From DATLAN01 sp035527455 (lineage in GTDB: Bacteria; Planctomycetota; Planctomycetia; Pirellulales; Thermoguttaceae), in contig DATLAN010000547.1 in the NCBI GenBank assembly GCA_035527455.1, positions 1-60,585 of the forward strand: 60,585 nucleotides of DNA, in the 5' to 3' direction. The notes beneath the pieces were generated by a model. The model saw nothing but the letters and a program-made list of their open reading frames with translations, was not told the DNA's origin and ran no database searches. Made by a program: the position numbers and the translations under genes. Numbering within the stretch: the first letter of the stretch is position 1; the number at the start of each line of letters is the position of its first letter. This document shows, piece by piece, positions 1 through 8,660 of this stretch.

Positions 1-437
1 TGCTCGGCGGCACCGACTTGGGGCTGGCCGGGCCGGACGTGTTCTACTTCGGCAACCAGGTGGCCGAGACGGGCAACGGCATAGACGCGACGGTCAACGT
101 GCTCGACGAGTTCGAAACCTGGAAGGCCATTCGTTCCGGCAGCCCGGTGAACGTCGAGACCGTTTTCGACTTCAACCGCGATGCGAAAGTCAACGTATTG
201 GACCAGTTCATTGCCTGGAAGAGCAAGATGCCCGGCACCCAGGCGTTGAACCTGTTGATCGACACCGCCGTGGCGTTGCCGGCGGCCAGTGCCGACGCCG
301 TCTTCGAAGCGGCTGCGGCGAGTACCCCGGCCAGGATCGCTTGGCTCAGCGCACTCGACCAGCTCGACCAGAAGGAGTCGTCGCAGGACGACAATTCGGT
401 CGAAGTGGCGGTTGACCTGTTACTGGCCACCTACTAG
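1..437 (+). CDS. C-terminal part of a dockerin-type secreted protein (5' end outside the window)
   Basis: The frame is open from base 3 and runs off the left edge, so this is the last ~145 codons of a longer gene. Two related segments, VNVLDEFETWK near the start and DFNRDAKVNVLDQFIAWK about 35 residues later, have the spacing of the paired Ca-binding loops of type I dockerin modules. The second loop keeps the D/N-rich ligand ladder; the first is shorter. Dockerins in planctomycetes sit at the C-terminus of large secreted proteins, and here only ~70 Ala- and acid-rich residues follow. No PEP-CTERM or membrane anchor is visible. The function of the rest of the protein cannot be seen. Confidence 0.6.
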   Translation, partial: LGGTDLGLAGPDVFYFGNQVAETGNGIDATVNVLDEFETWKAIRSGSPVNVETVFDFNRDAKVNVLDQFIAWKSKMPGTQALNLLIDTAVALPAASADAVFEAAAASTPARIAWLSALDQLDQKESSQDDNSVEVAVDLLLATY

Positions 438-528
438 ATCCATGGAGAATGCAGCCGTATGCGATTGTCGCTGTGAGACGGACAGCATTGGAGGAATTAG
501 CACCCCCCGAAAGATTTTTCTCCAGAAT

Positions 529-580
529 ACCCCATCTGCATGTGGTCGAGCATGTACCGCACATGTGGGGTGTGTTTTTT
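529..580 (+). terminator. Candidate intrinsic terminator after the dockerin gene
   Basis: An imperfect hairpin (ACCCCAT paired with GTGGGGT across G-U, continuing into GCATGT/ACATGT) is followed by six T residues at 575-580. It lies about 90 bases after the dockerin stop codon. Confidence 0.45.
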
Positions 581-716
581 GAAGTTGTTGCAAAGTGTTT
601 ACTTTCAAGCACTTAAGGCAAACGGAAGATTCCATGACAGACGGAGCCTGCACGACCGAAAAATCTCTTACAAAGCGATTTTTTTCGTCGTTTTGGCGTG
701 CAATTCTGGATGGACG

Positions 717-725
717 TGTTATAAT
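717..725 (+). promoter_or_regulatory. Extended -10 promoter candidate for the PEP-CTERM gene
   Basis: TGTTATAAT is a perfect extended -10 (TGn followed by TATAAT at 720-725). The best -35-like hexamer, TTGGCG at 693-698, is 21 bases away and too far for a normal pair, so the extended element would have to carry recognition. Confidence 0.5.
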
Positions 726-882
726 AGAAACCATGAAGAGAAGGGCTCTGTGAGATTGGAGGGTTAGAGATCCGATCGGTAGACCTTACCGTTTGGTTCG
801 TCTCTTACCTTCAAGAGAGCACCGTTGGAAGTCATCAACCCAGAACTTGACTCTTGTTAATTTCCCGGAGGCAGCGAAAATT

Positions 883-948
883 ATGGCGAGGCCGTCGCGG
901 ACGATGGCGAGATTGCAGACGGATCGGTCGATGCGTCTGCCCAAATGA
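883..948 (+). other. Possible 21-codon leader peptide ORF
   Basis: ATG at 883 is preceded by GGAGG at 867-871 with 11 bases spacing. The frame encodes a short basic peptide (starts MARPSRTMAR) and stops 62 bases before the PEP-CTERM start. It could be a leader peptide or chance. Confidence 0.25.
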
Positions 949-1010
949 AACGCTTGTAGCCCGGCTCACGTGAGCCTCATTCGTGCTTGTTCTTTCAGGA
1001 GATAACCAAA

Positions 1011-1883
1011 ATGAAGAAAACCGTTATTGCAAGCTTAGTGATGCTCCTCTTCGCATCTTCGCCGGTGTTTGCGGGATTTATCATCTACCCGATCTTGGAT
1101 GGCACCCCGGATACGGTTGATTTCAACAACCCCGTCATTGCGCCGATCGTGTTGCTGCCCGACACGCCGGACCAGAGGATCAACGTCATGATCCTCACCG
1201 ACACGCCGGGGAACGCCGCGCTCGGGACGTTGCTCGAGGTTCGGGTCGGGAACCCCGCAGATCAGAACACGGTCCCGCCGGTCGCCCCGTGGATCCAGAA
1301 TCTGCAAATCGAGGGACCGCTGCCTCCGCGAATGCAACAATGGACGGACACGTCGAACGGACAGAACGTCAGCCCCCCCTGGAATCCCGACCCGGCGCCA
1401 CTGATGTTCTTCAATCACTTCCAAGAAAAGGGGCCTTCCCAATTCGTCGCTTTTGATGCCCCAGTGTTGAAAAACGAATACCCTTGGCAGCGCAGACTGA
1501 ACACGGGGATACCAATCACCGAGATCGACGCCTTCCCGCCTGGAGGGGACGGGATCGATGCCAACCCGCTCTTCGAGTCGCGCGAATCCTTCGACGGCAA
1601 CGATACGAATGGCCTTGCCGCGAATCGGCCAATAATGGGCATTCTCACGGTCAGCACCGTGGGCATCGGGCCGGGCACTTGGGACCTGGGTTTCGCCGGG
1701 TCGGTGCTTCTCCCCACGCCCGATCCGGGCAATGCGAACCCCGCTCTGCAGTTCCCCGGGTTCGACGCCCAGTTCCTTGGCACCACGCTCACGATCGTGC
1801 CCGAGCCGTCCACGTTCGTGCTGCTGGCCATGGGCATCTTGGGCTTGCCGATCTGTTGGTGGCGGCGGAGGAAGAACGCCTAA
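1011..1883 (+). CDS. PEP-CTERM sorting-domain protein
   Basis: A 290-residue secreted protein. The chosen ATG at 1011 begins a textbook signal peptide (MKKTVIASLVMLLFASS...FAG), and AGGAGA at 997-1002 sits 8 bases upstream; an upstream in-frame TTG at 987 lacks this support. The C-terminus has the full PEP-CTERM signature: V-PEPS near residue 263, a hydrophobic helix, then a WWRRRK basic tail. Such tails are recognised and cut by an exosortase during export to the surface or exopolysaccharide matrix. The mature part is rich in Pro, Asp and Asn with no recognised catalytic domain. It is transcribed alone, with a long leader before it and a strong terminator after it. Its specific role is unknown. 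Confidence 0.85.
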   Translation: MKKTVIASLVMLLFASSPVFAGFIIYPILDGTPDTVDFNNPVIAPIVLLPDTPDQRINVMILTDTPGNAALGTLLEVRVGNPADQNTVPPVAPWIQNLQIEGPLPPRMQQWTDTSNGQNVSPPWNPDPAPLMFFNHFQEKGPSQFVAFDAPVLKNEYPWQRRLNTGIPITEIDAFPPGGDGIDANPLFESRESFDGNDTNGLAANRPIMGILTVSTVGIGPGTWDLGFAGSVLLPTPDPGNANPALQFPGFDAQFLGTTLTIVPEPSTFVLLAMGILGLPICWWRRRKNA

Positions 1884-1916
1884 GCCAAGAACCTGATAGA
1901 CCGAAAGAACAAGCGA

Positions 1917-1955
1917 AGACCTGTCGGCGGTTCGCGCCGGCAGGTCTTTTTCTTT
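1917..1955 (+). terminator. Strong intrinsic terminator after the PEP-CTERM gene
   Basis: A 13-bp stem (1917-1929 with 1935-1947, a single G-U pair) and a five-base loop precede a T-rich run (TTTTTCTTT). Read on the minus strand, the same hairpin is followed by a weaker T-rich stretch, so it may also end transcripts of the convergent TIGR03000 gene. Confidence 0.85.
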
Positions 1956-1964
1956 GCGCCGGTC

Positions 1965-2588
1965 CTACGGTTGCCCCAGGCTGAAGTCGAAGGTGACTTC
2001 GTGGGACTCGCCGGCACGGAAGGCGATCGTCTTCTGCCTGACCAGCGTCCGGCCGGATCGCTCGACCGTGGCCCGAATCGTGTACTCGACCGGCGGCTGG
2101 CCCGGTGCGAGTCGCGTGGTGCTGAACGTGCGCGTCGGCCCCGTGCCGGGGACCTCGCGATCCTGGAGATAGACCCGGGCATCGGCGGGAACGTGGACCG
2201 TCAGCCGCGTTACCGGAGGGCGTCGGGCCGAGTCGGAGCCGGTCGCAGCCGACCGGGAATCGATCGAGACTTCGACCCGCTGGCCCGCCTCGATATAAAC
2301 GAGTTTCGTCTGCCGATGTGTCTGCCCGTCGCTTTCCCACTCGGCAAGCACCTCGTACGGATAGCGATACCCGCTCAGCAAGCCGAGCGAAAGATAACTC
2401 CGCCGGCTGCCCGTGGTCGTTGTCGCGTGGCCGTTGATGCAGACCCTTGCTTCCTCAGGCACGACGACCGTCAACACGGCATTGGCTTCGGTTCGACAAT
2501 CGCAGCATTGGGCATGCCCCGGACCTGCGGTTCCCCACACGGCGGCGGCCACGAGCACCCCCAGCATTCTCGTTCGATGACGGTACAT
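1965..2588 (-). CDS. TIGR03000 domain protein, exported
   Basis: A 207-residue protein with a signal peptide (about residues 1-26, ending GHAQ) followed by CCDC and two copies of the roughly 70-residue TIGR03000 domain. Each copy carries the pattern V-V/H-V-P-x-x-A-R-V, then a small-residue loop, then S-L/T-R-L with a G-x-x-x-x-Y-E/T strand and a Gly-Glu before the last strand. The domain is known almost only from planctomycetes and has no assigned function; a beta-sandwich, envelope-associated role is inference. The start at 2588 was chosen because AAGGAG lies 12 bases upstream and the signal peptide follows directly; an upstream in-frame ATG would put 18 charged residues in front of it. A promoter candidate lies at 2679-2707. 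Confidence 0.8.
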   Translation of the reverse strand: MYRHRTRMLGVLVAAAVWGTAGPGHAQCCDCRTEANAVLTVVVPEEARVCINGHATTTTGSRRSYLSLGLLSGYRYPYEVLAEWESDGQTHRQTKLVYIEAGQRVEVSIDSRSAATGSDSARRPPVTRLTVHVPADARVYLQDREVPGTGPTRTFSTTRLAPGQPPVEYTIRATVERSGRTLVRQKTIAFRAGESHEVTFDFSLGQP

Positions 2589-2678
2589 GGCGACACGGAA
2601 CTCCTTGTGGTGGTCCGAGCAGGACCCAGCTTGGCCGGACACTCGTGGGGCTGGCAGACTGGGTAAGGAGCCCGCTGA

Positions 2679-2707
2679 AGTCTAGGTGCGGTTGTGCGAA
2701 GCGTCAA
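2679..2707 (-). promoter_or_regulatory. Sigma70-type promoter candidate for the TIGR03000 gene
   Basis: On the minus strand TTGACG (2702-2707), 17 bases, TAGACT (2679-2684). The predicted start gives a leader of about 85 nt. Confidence 0.5.
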
Positions 2708-2778
2708 GTTCGCCGTTCTCTCGGCGCACCGGCCGCCGGCTGCACACGGCGGGACCGATTGGTGCCAATTACCATCCG

Positions 2779-4632
2779 TCAGAGGGGGGGCCGCAGGGCG
2801 AGACTCAGGTAGCGGCCGTCGAGATGGGCCATGATGCGAGCCCGGACCCACCGGTCGAGAGTTCGCCGAAGTTCTGCCGAATCCACCGCACGCCCGGCGC
2901 CACAGTAGGCAAGGTGCCGTGCGATATTCTCCAGCGAACGCCCCGTGTCGCAGAAGAGATATGCGTCGCGTTCGATTCCCGTCAAACGTCGTTGGAAGAC
3001 CTCGGCCTCGGGACGCGTGTCGGTCAGGATCAGCACGCCGTCGCCCCGGTCCCAGCAGCGCAGCGTCACGGTCCCTTGGAGTCGCTGCCAGGTTTCCGCC
3101 GCCCGGAGCATCGGTCCGGCGTAGTCGAGCGGGTCTCGGCCGTCGGCGTAGTCGTACTCGTAATAATAGGCCATCCGCGCCAGCGAGTCCTCGGCAAACG
3201 GAAACACGTAGCCGAACGCACGATTCGGCCGCGCGGCGGTCATTGCGTGTGCCGCCGGGTCTTCGAAGTACGGGGCGAAGCGATCCAACCGCACGCGTCC
3301 GGTGGCCAGCGGCGGGGCGAGATGAACCAGCGACGGCAGCAAGTCGGCCATGGCGGCGTAATCGGCCGGATTCTCGCCGGGGAACCCGTAGAGGATGTTC
3401 CACTTGACCTCGACGCCCGCCTCGGAGAACCATTTCAGCGCCTGGAGGTTCTGCATCGCGTTGGCCCCTTTGCCGATGAGCTTGAGCACGGGAGTGATGA
3501 ACGTCTCGATCCCCAGTTGGGCCGCCCCCAGCCCGGCGCTAAGCAGCGTCTCGACCTGGCTGCGGCGGAGATTGGTCTTCATTTCATAGACGAAAGCCAG
3601 ATCGAGTCCCGCGGCGGCGAGCATCGGCAGGAAGGTGTCGAAGTAGCGAAAATCGAGGATGTTGTCGCAACTGCAGGCCTGGTGGACGCCGTGCCGCTGG
3701 ACCAGGTACCGCAGCTCGTCGACGGCCCGTCGCGGACTCTTGCTGCGAAAGGCGAGCGTGCTGCCGTTGAGGCCGCAGAAGAGGCAATGGTGTTTTTGCC
3801 CCCACCAGCAACCGCGGGAAGTCTCGAAGAAGAGCAGCGGCTCGATTTCGTCTCGCAACGGACTGCGCGCGAGCCGCTCGAAGTAGTCGTCGAAATCCGG
3901 GAAAGGCAGCGCGTCCATGTCGTGGACCATGAACTGTTTTGGATCGGGGGCCTCCAGTCCGGTCTTGTCGGAAACAAGGAGGGAGTCGCGACCGACGACC
4001 CCCGGCGGCAATTCCACGGTCCGGCCTTGGAGAACCTGCTCGACGACAGGCGGAAACGTCAGATCGGCCTCGCCGAGGAAAACGTAGTCGATCACGGGGA
4101 ACTGCCGCAGCAACTCGATCCCCATCTCGGCCTCGCACGCCGCCCCGCCGAAGACGATCTTCACCTCCGGACGCCGCCGCTTGATACGTCGGGCAAGGCA
4201 CACCGAGGGCATGATCTGCTGAAACGACGCGGTAAAACCGACCACGTCGTACCCGGACCAGTCCACCGCAGCCGCACACTTTTCGAGAAACGGTTCCACG
4301 TGTCGGGCCGTGCGCTCGTAGTCGCGGCGATCCGCGTCGGTCATCGCCGAGTCGGCCGCCAGCAACACGTCGCGACAATACGCCGCATCGTCGGGCAGCT
4401 TACCTGAAAAATAGTGCACCGCGAAGAGCCGTTCGCCGCCCAAGACGAAAGCGAAGTGGTCGGCGATCCAATCGTAACGGTCCCGACCGACCCGCTCGGC
4501 GAAGTCGAAATTGAAGTACGCCACGTCGCAGCCGATCCCCCGCCGCCCGAGCGCGGCCTTCAGCAGGCCCAGGGCGATGTTGGGCCAGCGGAGATTGGCG
4601 AACGGCATGTTGACGAGCAGCACACGCGACAT
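2779..4632 (-). CDS. B12-binding radical SAM protein, RiPP maturation C-methyltransferase type (TIGR03975-like)
   Basis: A 617-residue enzyme. Residues 1-220 form a cobalamin-binding Rossmann domain (starts RVLLVNMPFANLRWPNIALG). The radical SAM core follows, with the unusual cluster motif SRGCWWGQKHHCLFCGLNG: Cys275-x7-Cys283-x2-Cys286, not the common Cx3Cx2C. That signature is typical of the RiPP maturation radical SAM family 1, proposed to methylate unactivated carbons of ribosomal peptides. The last ~90 residues look like a small winged domain ending GRYLSLAL, as in several relatives. The gene starts 6 bases behind the stop of the giant secreted SUMF1-like protein, so the two are probably co-transcribed. 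No precursor peptide, ThiF/YcaO enzyme or transporter is seen nearby, so a substrate encoded elsewhere, or a non-RiPP role, remains open. Confidence 0.8.
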   Translation of the reverse strand: MSRVLLVNMPFANLRWPNIALGLLKAALGRRGIGCDVAYFNFDFAERVGRDRYDWIADHFAFVLGGERLFAVHYFSGKLPDDAAYCRDVLLAADSAMTDADRRDYERTARHVEPFLEKCAAAVDWSGYDVVGFTASFQQIMPSVCLARRIKRRRPEVKIVFGGAACEAEMGIELLRQFPVIDYVFLGEADLTFPPVVEQVLQGRTVELPPGVVGRDSLLVSDKTGLEAPDPKQFMVHDMDALPFPDFDDYFERLARSPLRDEIEPLLFFETSRGCWWGQKHHCLFCGLNGSTLAFRSKSPRRAVDELRYLVQRHGVHQACSCDNILDFRYFDTFLPMLAAAGLDLAFVYEMKTNLRRSQVETLLSAGLGAAQLGIETFITPVLKLIGKGANAMQNLQALKWFSEAGVEVKWNILYGFPGENPADYAAMADLLPSLVHLAPPLATGRVRLDRFAPYFEDPAAHAMTAARPNRAFGYVFPFAEDSLARMAYYYEYDYADGRDPLDYAGPMLRAAETWQRLQGTVTLRCWDRGDGVLILTDTRPEAEVFQRRLTGIERDAYLFCDTGRSLENIARHLAYCGAGRAVDSAELRRTLDRWVRARIMAHLDGRYLSLALRPPL

Positions 4633-4638
4633 GGCCGC

Positions 4639-7600
4639 CTATTCCGCACTCGCCACGGCATCCGGGCGTGCTTCGCACACGACGCGGAACCCCACGTTGT
4701 ACACCCGCTGATACGGCGGATAGCTCAGCCGAAAACTGGACGTGCACCGCATGGGCCGATCCCGCCAGGAGCCGCCGCGGACGACCTTCCGCCCGGAGGC
4801 ATCGGTTGCGTCGCGGCCGTCGCCCGGTTGATAGGGATAGGGACGGTAGGTCGTGCGGGTCCATTCGGCCGCGTTGCCGTGCACGTCGAACAGTCCCCAG
4901 GCGTTGGGCCGGTACTGGCCCGGGGCGACCGACAGCAGCGACCCGTCGTTGAATCGGGAATCCTTGGGGATCCAGTCGTCGTATTTCGGCGGGTCCTTCA
5001 GCGGCTGGTCGACCGTGTACGGATTGCTGGCGAACTCGGTCATTTTGGCGTCGGCCATGTTGGCCGAGGTGGAGAAGTCCGCGTCCAAATCGCCGTAGAA
5101 CATGGGCGTGTCGGTGCCGGCCCGGCAGGCGTATTCCCACTGGGCTTCGGTCGGCAACGAGAACTCGCCGCCGGCTCGCTTGGAAAGCCATCGGCAGAAG
5201 GCCGTCGCCTCTTGCCAGGAGAGTCGCACCACCGGTTGCTCGGGCCGATTCATCGGGTAGCCGTGGATGCCGAACTGGTACGCGTTCTTGGTTTCCACGC
5301 GGCTGTCGTGGTCCGGGTCGAACAGGGCGTACTGCTGGTTCGTGATTTCGAAGCAGCCGATCCAGAAGGGCCTATCGATCTCGACTGGAGTGACCGGGTG
5401 CTCGTCGACTGAGCCGCCGGCGGAACCCATGATGAACCGGCCGGCGGGAATCACGGCCATTTCCAGGGTCACGCCTTCGGCCAGCTCGATCGTGCGCCGG
5501 GTGACGGGGCCCGCCACCGCCGCCTGGCGCCGCTGCGCCTCCTCGGCGTCGAACGGCCAGCCGGGACAATCGACCGCTTGCGGGTCCGGCCCGGGCAGCG
5601 GCTTCGGCAGGATCGGCTCGACGGGCCCGACGTCGACGTCCGGAACGGCTTCGGGGTCGTCGTCGACGTTGGCGTAGAGTTTCAGTAACTCGCGCCGCCG
5701 GTCCCGCTGGACGCCGGGATTGTTGAGTTCTTCGCCCCAAGTGCCGTGGTAGGGGCAGTTCAGATCGATCCAGGTGATCAGCCGATCCCAAGCCTCCGGA
5801 TCGAGCCGGACGTTGTGGTGGCCCTTTTCGAGCATCTGCACGAGTTGCGTCGTATCGGCGTGGAACTCCATCGGTTCGAGCATGTGATAGTCGCTCTCGA
5901 TGCCCGGCCGGCGGACGTAGCGGTGCAGCTCGGCGTATCCGACCGAGAACTTCCCGCCGCGGTCGCCGCCTCGTCCCGGCGTGATCTGGGCCCAGTCGTC
6001 GATCTTCACGTCTCCCCGCAGGTCGGCGATGGTGGTCCCGTCGGGCTGCGGCCGGCCGTTGTGACAGCCGACGCAGTACCTGTCGATCACCGGCTGGACT
6101 TCGCGCGGATAGCTGAAACCGCGGACCGGGCCGTACCACGGCCGGATGTCCTCCGGCGGCTTGTTGGCGGCCAGCGTCGTTTTGACCGGCGGGGTGGTGT
6201 TTTGGCGTTCGTGGCACCCGGCGCAGGAGACGATCTCGCCCGGCATGGCCGTCATCCAGCTTCGCATCAGTTGCAGTGCTTTGCCCTCTTCATCGAGCGG
6301 CTGCACGGAGATCGGCGTGTTGGCGGGAATGCGAAACTTCGCCGAGCCGTCTTCTTCCACAGGCACGGTCCCCACCACGCGTTTGATATCCCAGGGCCCG
6401 TCGATGCCGATGATCCCCAGCAGTCCGCCCATGCCTTGGTAGGAGAAGTGATAGGTGAAGATTCGCAGCGATTTGACCGTGCCGCGGGGAATTCCCTTGA
6501 GCCCGCCGCCGACGTAGATGTCCGGGATGTAGACCAGGGCGTCTTTGCGGCTGAGATCGACCTTGTCGGGAACGACCGGCGGCCTGGGCGTTGGCCGGAG
6601 CGGGATCGGCTCCAGCAGCGCGTAGCCCGGCTCCTCCCGGATCAACACCATGTTGTCGAACACGTCGACCAGGTAAATCCCCCAAAGCGACTTGGAGGTC
6701 GGCTTCATGGAAACGAGGAAATACTTATCACTCAAGGGGTAGGGGTGGAGGAACTTCGGCCAACTGTTGCGGGTCAGTCCGTCGGCGATGATCGCTTCGA
6801 CCTTCTCGCCGTGGCCGGGGATTCGCTGCACGGCGCCGGTGGCTTCGTAGCGACCGACGGCCGGATCGAGGATGACCAGTTCGCCCATCCGCGGATTGTC
6901 GTGGTGCCCGCCGATGACGGCCACGACCTTCGTCGGGTGGTCGGGGATGGGCCGCGTATAGAAGAACGAGTTGGGCCAATAGGAATTGCTCCCGTAATAC
7001 TCCATCTGTCCCGTGCCGTCGGGATTCATGTGGAACAGCAGTCGGGTGTTGGCGTGCGGCGTGTCGGTGTATTCCCACCGGGAGTACAGCACGCGGCCGT
7101 TATTGAGCACCGTGGGGCACCAGTCGTGCTCCTGGTCGAAGCAGAGCTGGCGGATGTTCTTGCCGTCGGCGTCCATCAGGTAGTTGACCGTCACGTGCGA
7201 ACTGCCGTAGACGCACGGCACGCCGATGAAGCACGCGCTGGAGGTGAAGATGATCTTGCCGTCGGGCAGGTAGCAGGCGTCGTAGCTGTCGACGTCGGGC
7301 TGCTCGCCGGTCAGCTCGCGCAAGCCGCTGCCGTCGGCGCGAATCTCGCAGATCTGCCAGCGGTTATTGCCGCCGGGCATGGAGAAGAGCATTTTCTCGG
7401 CGTTGAAATCGAGGTCCACGTCGCCGACGAACCGGCCGCCCTCGGGCTTGTAGAGCGTGGTGATTTCGCCGTCCGGACCGACGGGCGAGAGGACCTCGAT
7501 CGAATCGTCGAAGCCGCTCTTCGGCAGGCAGGAGTTGCTCTGCCAATTCTGCGGCAGGCCCAGCTTGGGAGAACCCGCGCCCCGCTTGACCAGCAGCAGC

Positions 7601-8406
7601 CTGTCGAAGTCGAGCAGGGGATTGGCCAGCAGGGCCTCGCGACGTAGGGCGATCAGGGCTTCGGTGATCGGCGTCTGTTCGTCGGCTGTGGCGTTTTGGA
7701 GATCCTTCTGCTTCGCCTCCAACGCATCCAAACGGGCAAGATACTCCGGTCCGCCGGGATACTGCGGGCCGAAGCTGTCCGTCAGGTCGACCAGTGCCCT
7801 GCGCAGTGCGGCCGTCTCGACGTACTGCGGCGCGTAGCGCTCCGCGCGCGGTGCCGGCGGCGGGGTGTCGAGCTTCCGGGCGTTGGGGCGATCGAGTTTC
7901 CACTCTTGGGGGAACGGCGTGTCCGAGTCGAACCGCAGGCTGACCACGTGCGGGAACGCCTCGCGGCGGACCAGCTTGATGGTCTGTTCGCCCGGGTACA
8001 TCCGAAGCTTGCAGGTCTCCTCCCATTTGGCCCCGCCGGTGTTCCAACCGCCGGTGGCGGTCCGGCAGCCTTGGCCGAGACTCTTTTCGTCGAGGAAAAC
8101 CTCCACGGGCCGGGCGGCCTCGGCGGCGTAGCAGATGCTCAACGTGTACTCGGCCGAGACCGGAAAATCGATGTCGTACTCGACCACGACCGGCGAGTCG
8201 CCGCCAAAGGCCACCATCGGCTCGGCGTCGGCCCAATTCGTAGTAAACGTCTTGGCGTTTCCACGATCGAAGGCCCAAGCAGGGATCGTAAACGACCCGG
8301 CAGGTTCGGCCCACGCCACCATGGGTACCGCACAAAGGCCGCAGAAGACCAGGCAAGTCCCGGCCAGCCGTTTCAACAGCCGCGGCCAACGCGAATCGCT
8401 CCTCAT
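4639..8406 (-). CDS. Secreted propeller / di-haem cytochrome c / SUMF1-like fusion protein (hydrazine synthase alpha-like layout)
   Basis: A 1255-residue exported protein. The ATG at 8406 follows AGGAGG and begins a signal peptide (cleavage near VAWA-EPAG); an earlier in-frame ATG at 8682 lacks both. Order of parts: a carbohydrate-module-like beta domain (about 35-150), a coiled linker, a PD40/TolB-type propeller (about 330-620; e.g. ICEIRADGSGLRELTG), two haem c sites CAGCH (728-732) and CVGCH (778-782), then a formylglycine-enzyme-like SUMF1 domain (about 970-1250; MAVIPAGRFIMGS, PTEAQWEYACRAG, HGNAAEW, VVRGGSW). In true FGE two Cys lie five apart after GGSx; here only Cys1221 remains and the first is Asp, so sulfatase activation is doubtful. 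The propeller-plus-haem part resembles the hydrazine synthase alpha subunit fold found in many non-anammox planctomycetes, where its role is unknown. The radical SAM gene follows 6 bases downstream. Confidence 0.75.
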   Translation of the reverse strand: MRSDSRWPRLLKRLAGTCLVFCGLCAVPMVAWAEPAGSFTIPAWAFDRGNAKTFTTNWADAEPMVAFGGDSPVVVEYDIDFPVSAEYTLSICYAAEAARPVEVFLDEKSLGQGCRTATGGWNTGGAKWEETCKLRMYPGEQTIKLVRREAFPHVVSLRFDSDTPFPQEWKLDRPNARKLDTPPPAPRAERYAPQYVETAALRRALVDLTDSFGPQYPGGPEYLARLDALEAKQKDLQNATADEQTPITEALIALRREALLANPLLDFDRLLLVKRGAGSPKLGLPQNWQSNSCLPKSGFDDSIEVLSPVGPDGEITTLYKPEGGRFVGDVDLDFNAEKMLFSMPGGNNRWQICEIRADGSGLRELTGEQPDVDSYDACYLPDGKIIFTSSACFIGVPCVYGSSHVTVNYLMDADGKNIRQLCFDQEHDWCPTVLNNGRVLYSRWEYTDTPHANTRLLFHMNPDGTGQMEYYGSNSYWPNSFFYTRPIPDHPTKVVAVIGGHHDNPRMGELVILDPAVGRYEATGAVQRIPGHGEKVEAIIADGLTRNSWPKFLHPYPLSDKYFLVSMKPTSKSLWGIYLVDVFDNMVLIREEPGYALLEPIPLRPTPRPPVVPDKVDLSRKDALVYIPDIYVGGGLKGIPRGTVKSLRIFTYHFSYQGMGGLLGIIGIDGPWDIKRVVGTVPVEEDGSAKFRIPANTPISVQPLDEEGKALQLMRSWMTAMPGEIVSCAGCHERQNTTPPVKTTLAANKPPEDIRPWYGPVRGFSYPREVQPVIDRYCVGCHNGRPQPDGTTIADLRGDVKIDDWAQITPGRGGDRGGKFSVGYAELHRYVRRPGIESDYHMLEPMEFHADTTQLVQMLEKGHHNVRLDPEAWDRLITWIDLNCPYHGTWGEELNNPGVQRDRRRELLKLYANVDDDPEAVPDVDVGPVEPILPKPLPGPDPQAVDCPGWPFDAEEAQRRQAAVAGPVTRRTIELAEGVTLEMAVIPAGRFIMGSAGGSVDEHPVTPVEIDRPFWIGCFEITNQQYALFDPDHDSRVETKNAYQFGIHGYPMNRPEQPVVRLSWQEATAFCRWLSKRAGGEFSLPTEAQWEYACRAGTDTPMFYGDLDADFSTSANMADAKMTEFASNPYTVDQPLKDPPKYDDWIPKDSRFNDGSLLSVAPGQYRPNAWGLFDVHGNAAEWTRTTYRPYPYQPGDGRDATDASGRKVVRGGSWRDRPMRCTSSFRLSYPPYQRVYNVGFRVVCEARPDAVASAE

Positions 8407-8514
8407 CGCAAATCCTCCTGCAAGGGTAAGGTGCCGCCGAGTTTCTTCGGCAAGCGGCCTGCACAAGTTGCACAGACATTTATTGTAGGTGATGTGGCGT
8501 CTGCACGAAACAGA

Positions 8515-8541
8515 GGCGCCCCCTTCGTTCTGGGGGGCGCC
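8515..8541. repeat. GC-rich palindrome between divergent genes
   Basis: GGCGCCCCC at 8515-8523 pairs with GGGGGCGCC at 8533-8541 around a short loop. It lies between the divergent starts at 8406 and 8661, 26 bases upstream of the ThuA -35 box. It could be an operator or a transcription-blocking hairpin. Confidence 0.5.
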
Positions 8542-8566
8542 GTGTTGGAGTGACTCCGGCCTTTGC

Positions 8567-8595
8567 TTGACGCGGCGGTTTCCGGCCCGTAGAGT
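8567..8595 (+). promoter_or_regulatory. Sigma70-type promoter candidate for the ThuA gene
   Basis: TTGACG (8567-8572), 17-base spacer, TAGAGT (8590-8595). The predicted start leaves a leader of about 60 nt. On the other strand a TACAAT hexamer at 8482-8487 is the best -10 for the secreted SUMF1-like gene, without a convincing -35. Confidence 0.5.
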
Positions 8596-8660
8596 AGCCG
8601 TAGAATCGGTGTCGGCCGATCTGCCTCTGTCATCCCCACATTGCCCCGGAGTTTCCTGCC

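Larger units (their letters stand above)
438..1010 (+). other. Long intergenic region and leader of the PEP-CTERM gene
   Basis: This 573-base stretch has no full-size gene. It holds the terminator at 529-580, an extended -10 promoter at 717-725 and, if that promoter is used, a leader of about 280 nt. The leader contains two short open frames: six codons from the ATG at 733, and the better one at 883-948 with an SD. No known riboswitch motif was recognised. Confidence 0.5.

Noticed and set aside
4639..8406. Calling the SUMF1-like domain the formylglycine activator of the nearby sulfatase
   Set aside because: One of the two catalytic Cys is Asp and the domain is fused to haem and propeller parts; proximity alone does not support it.
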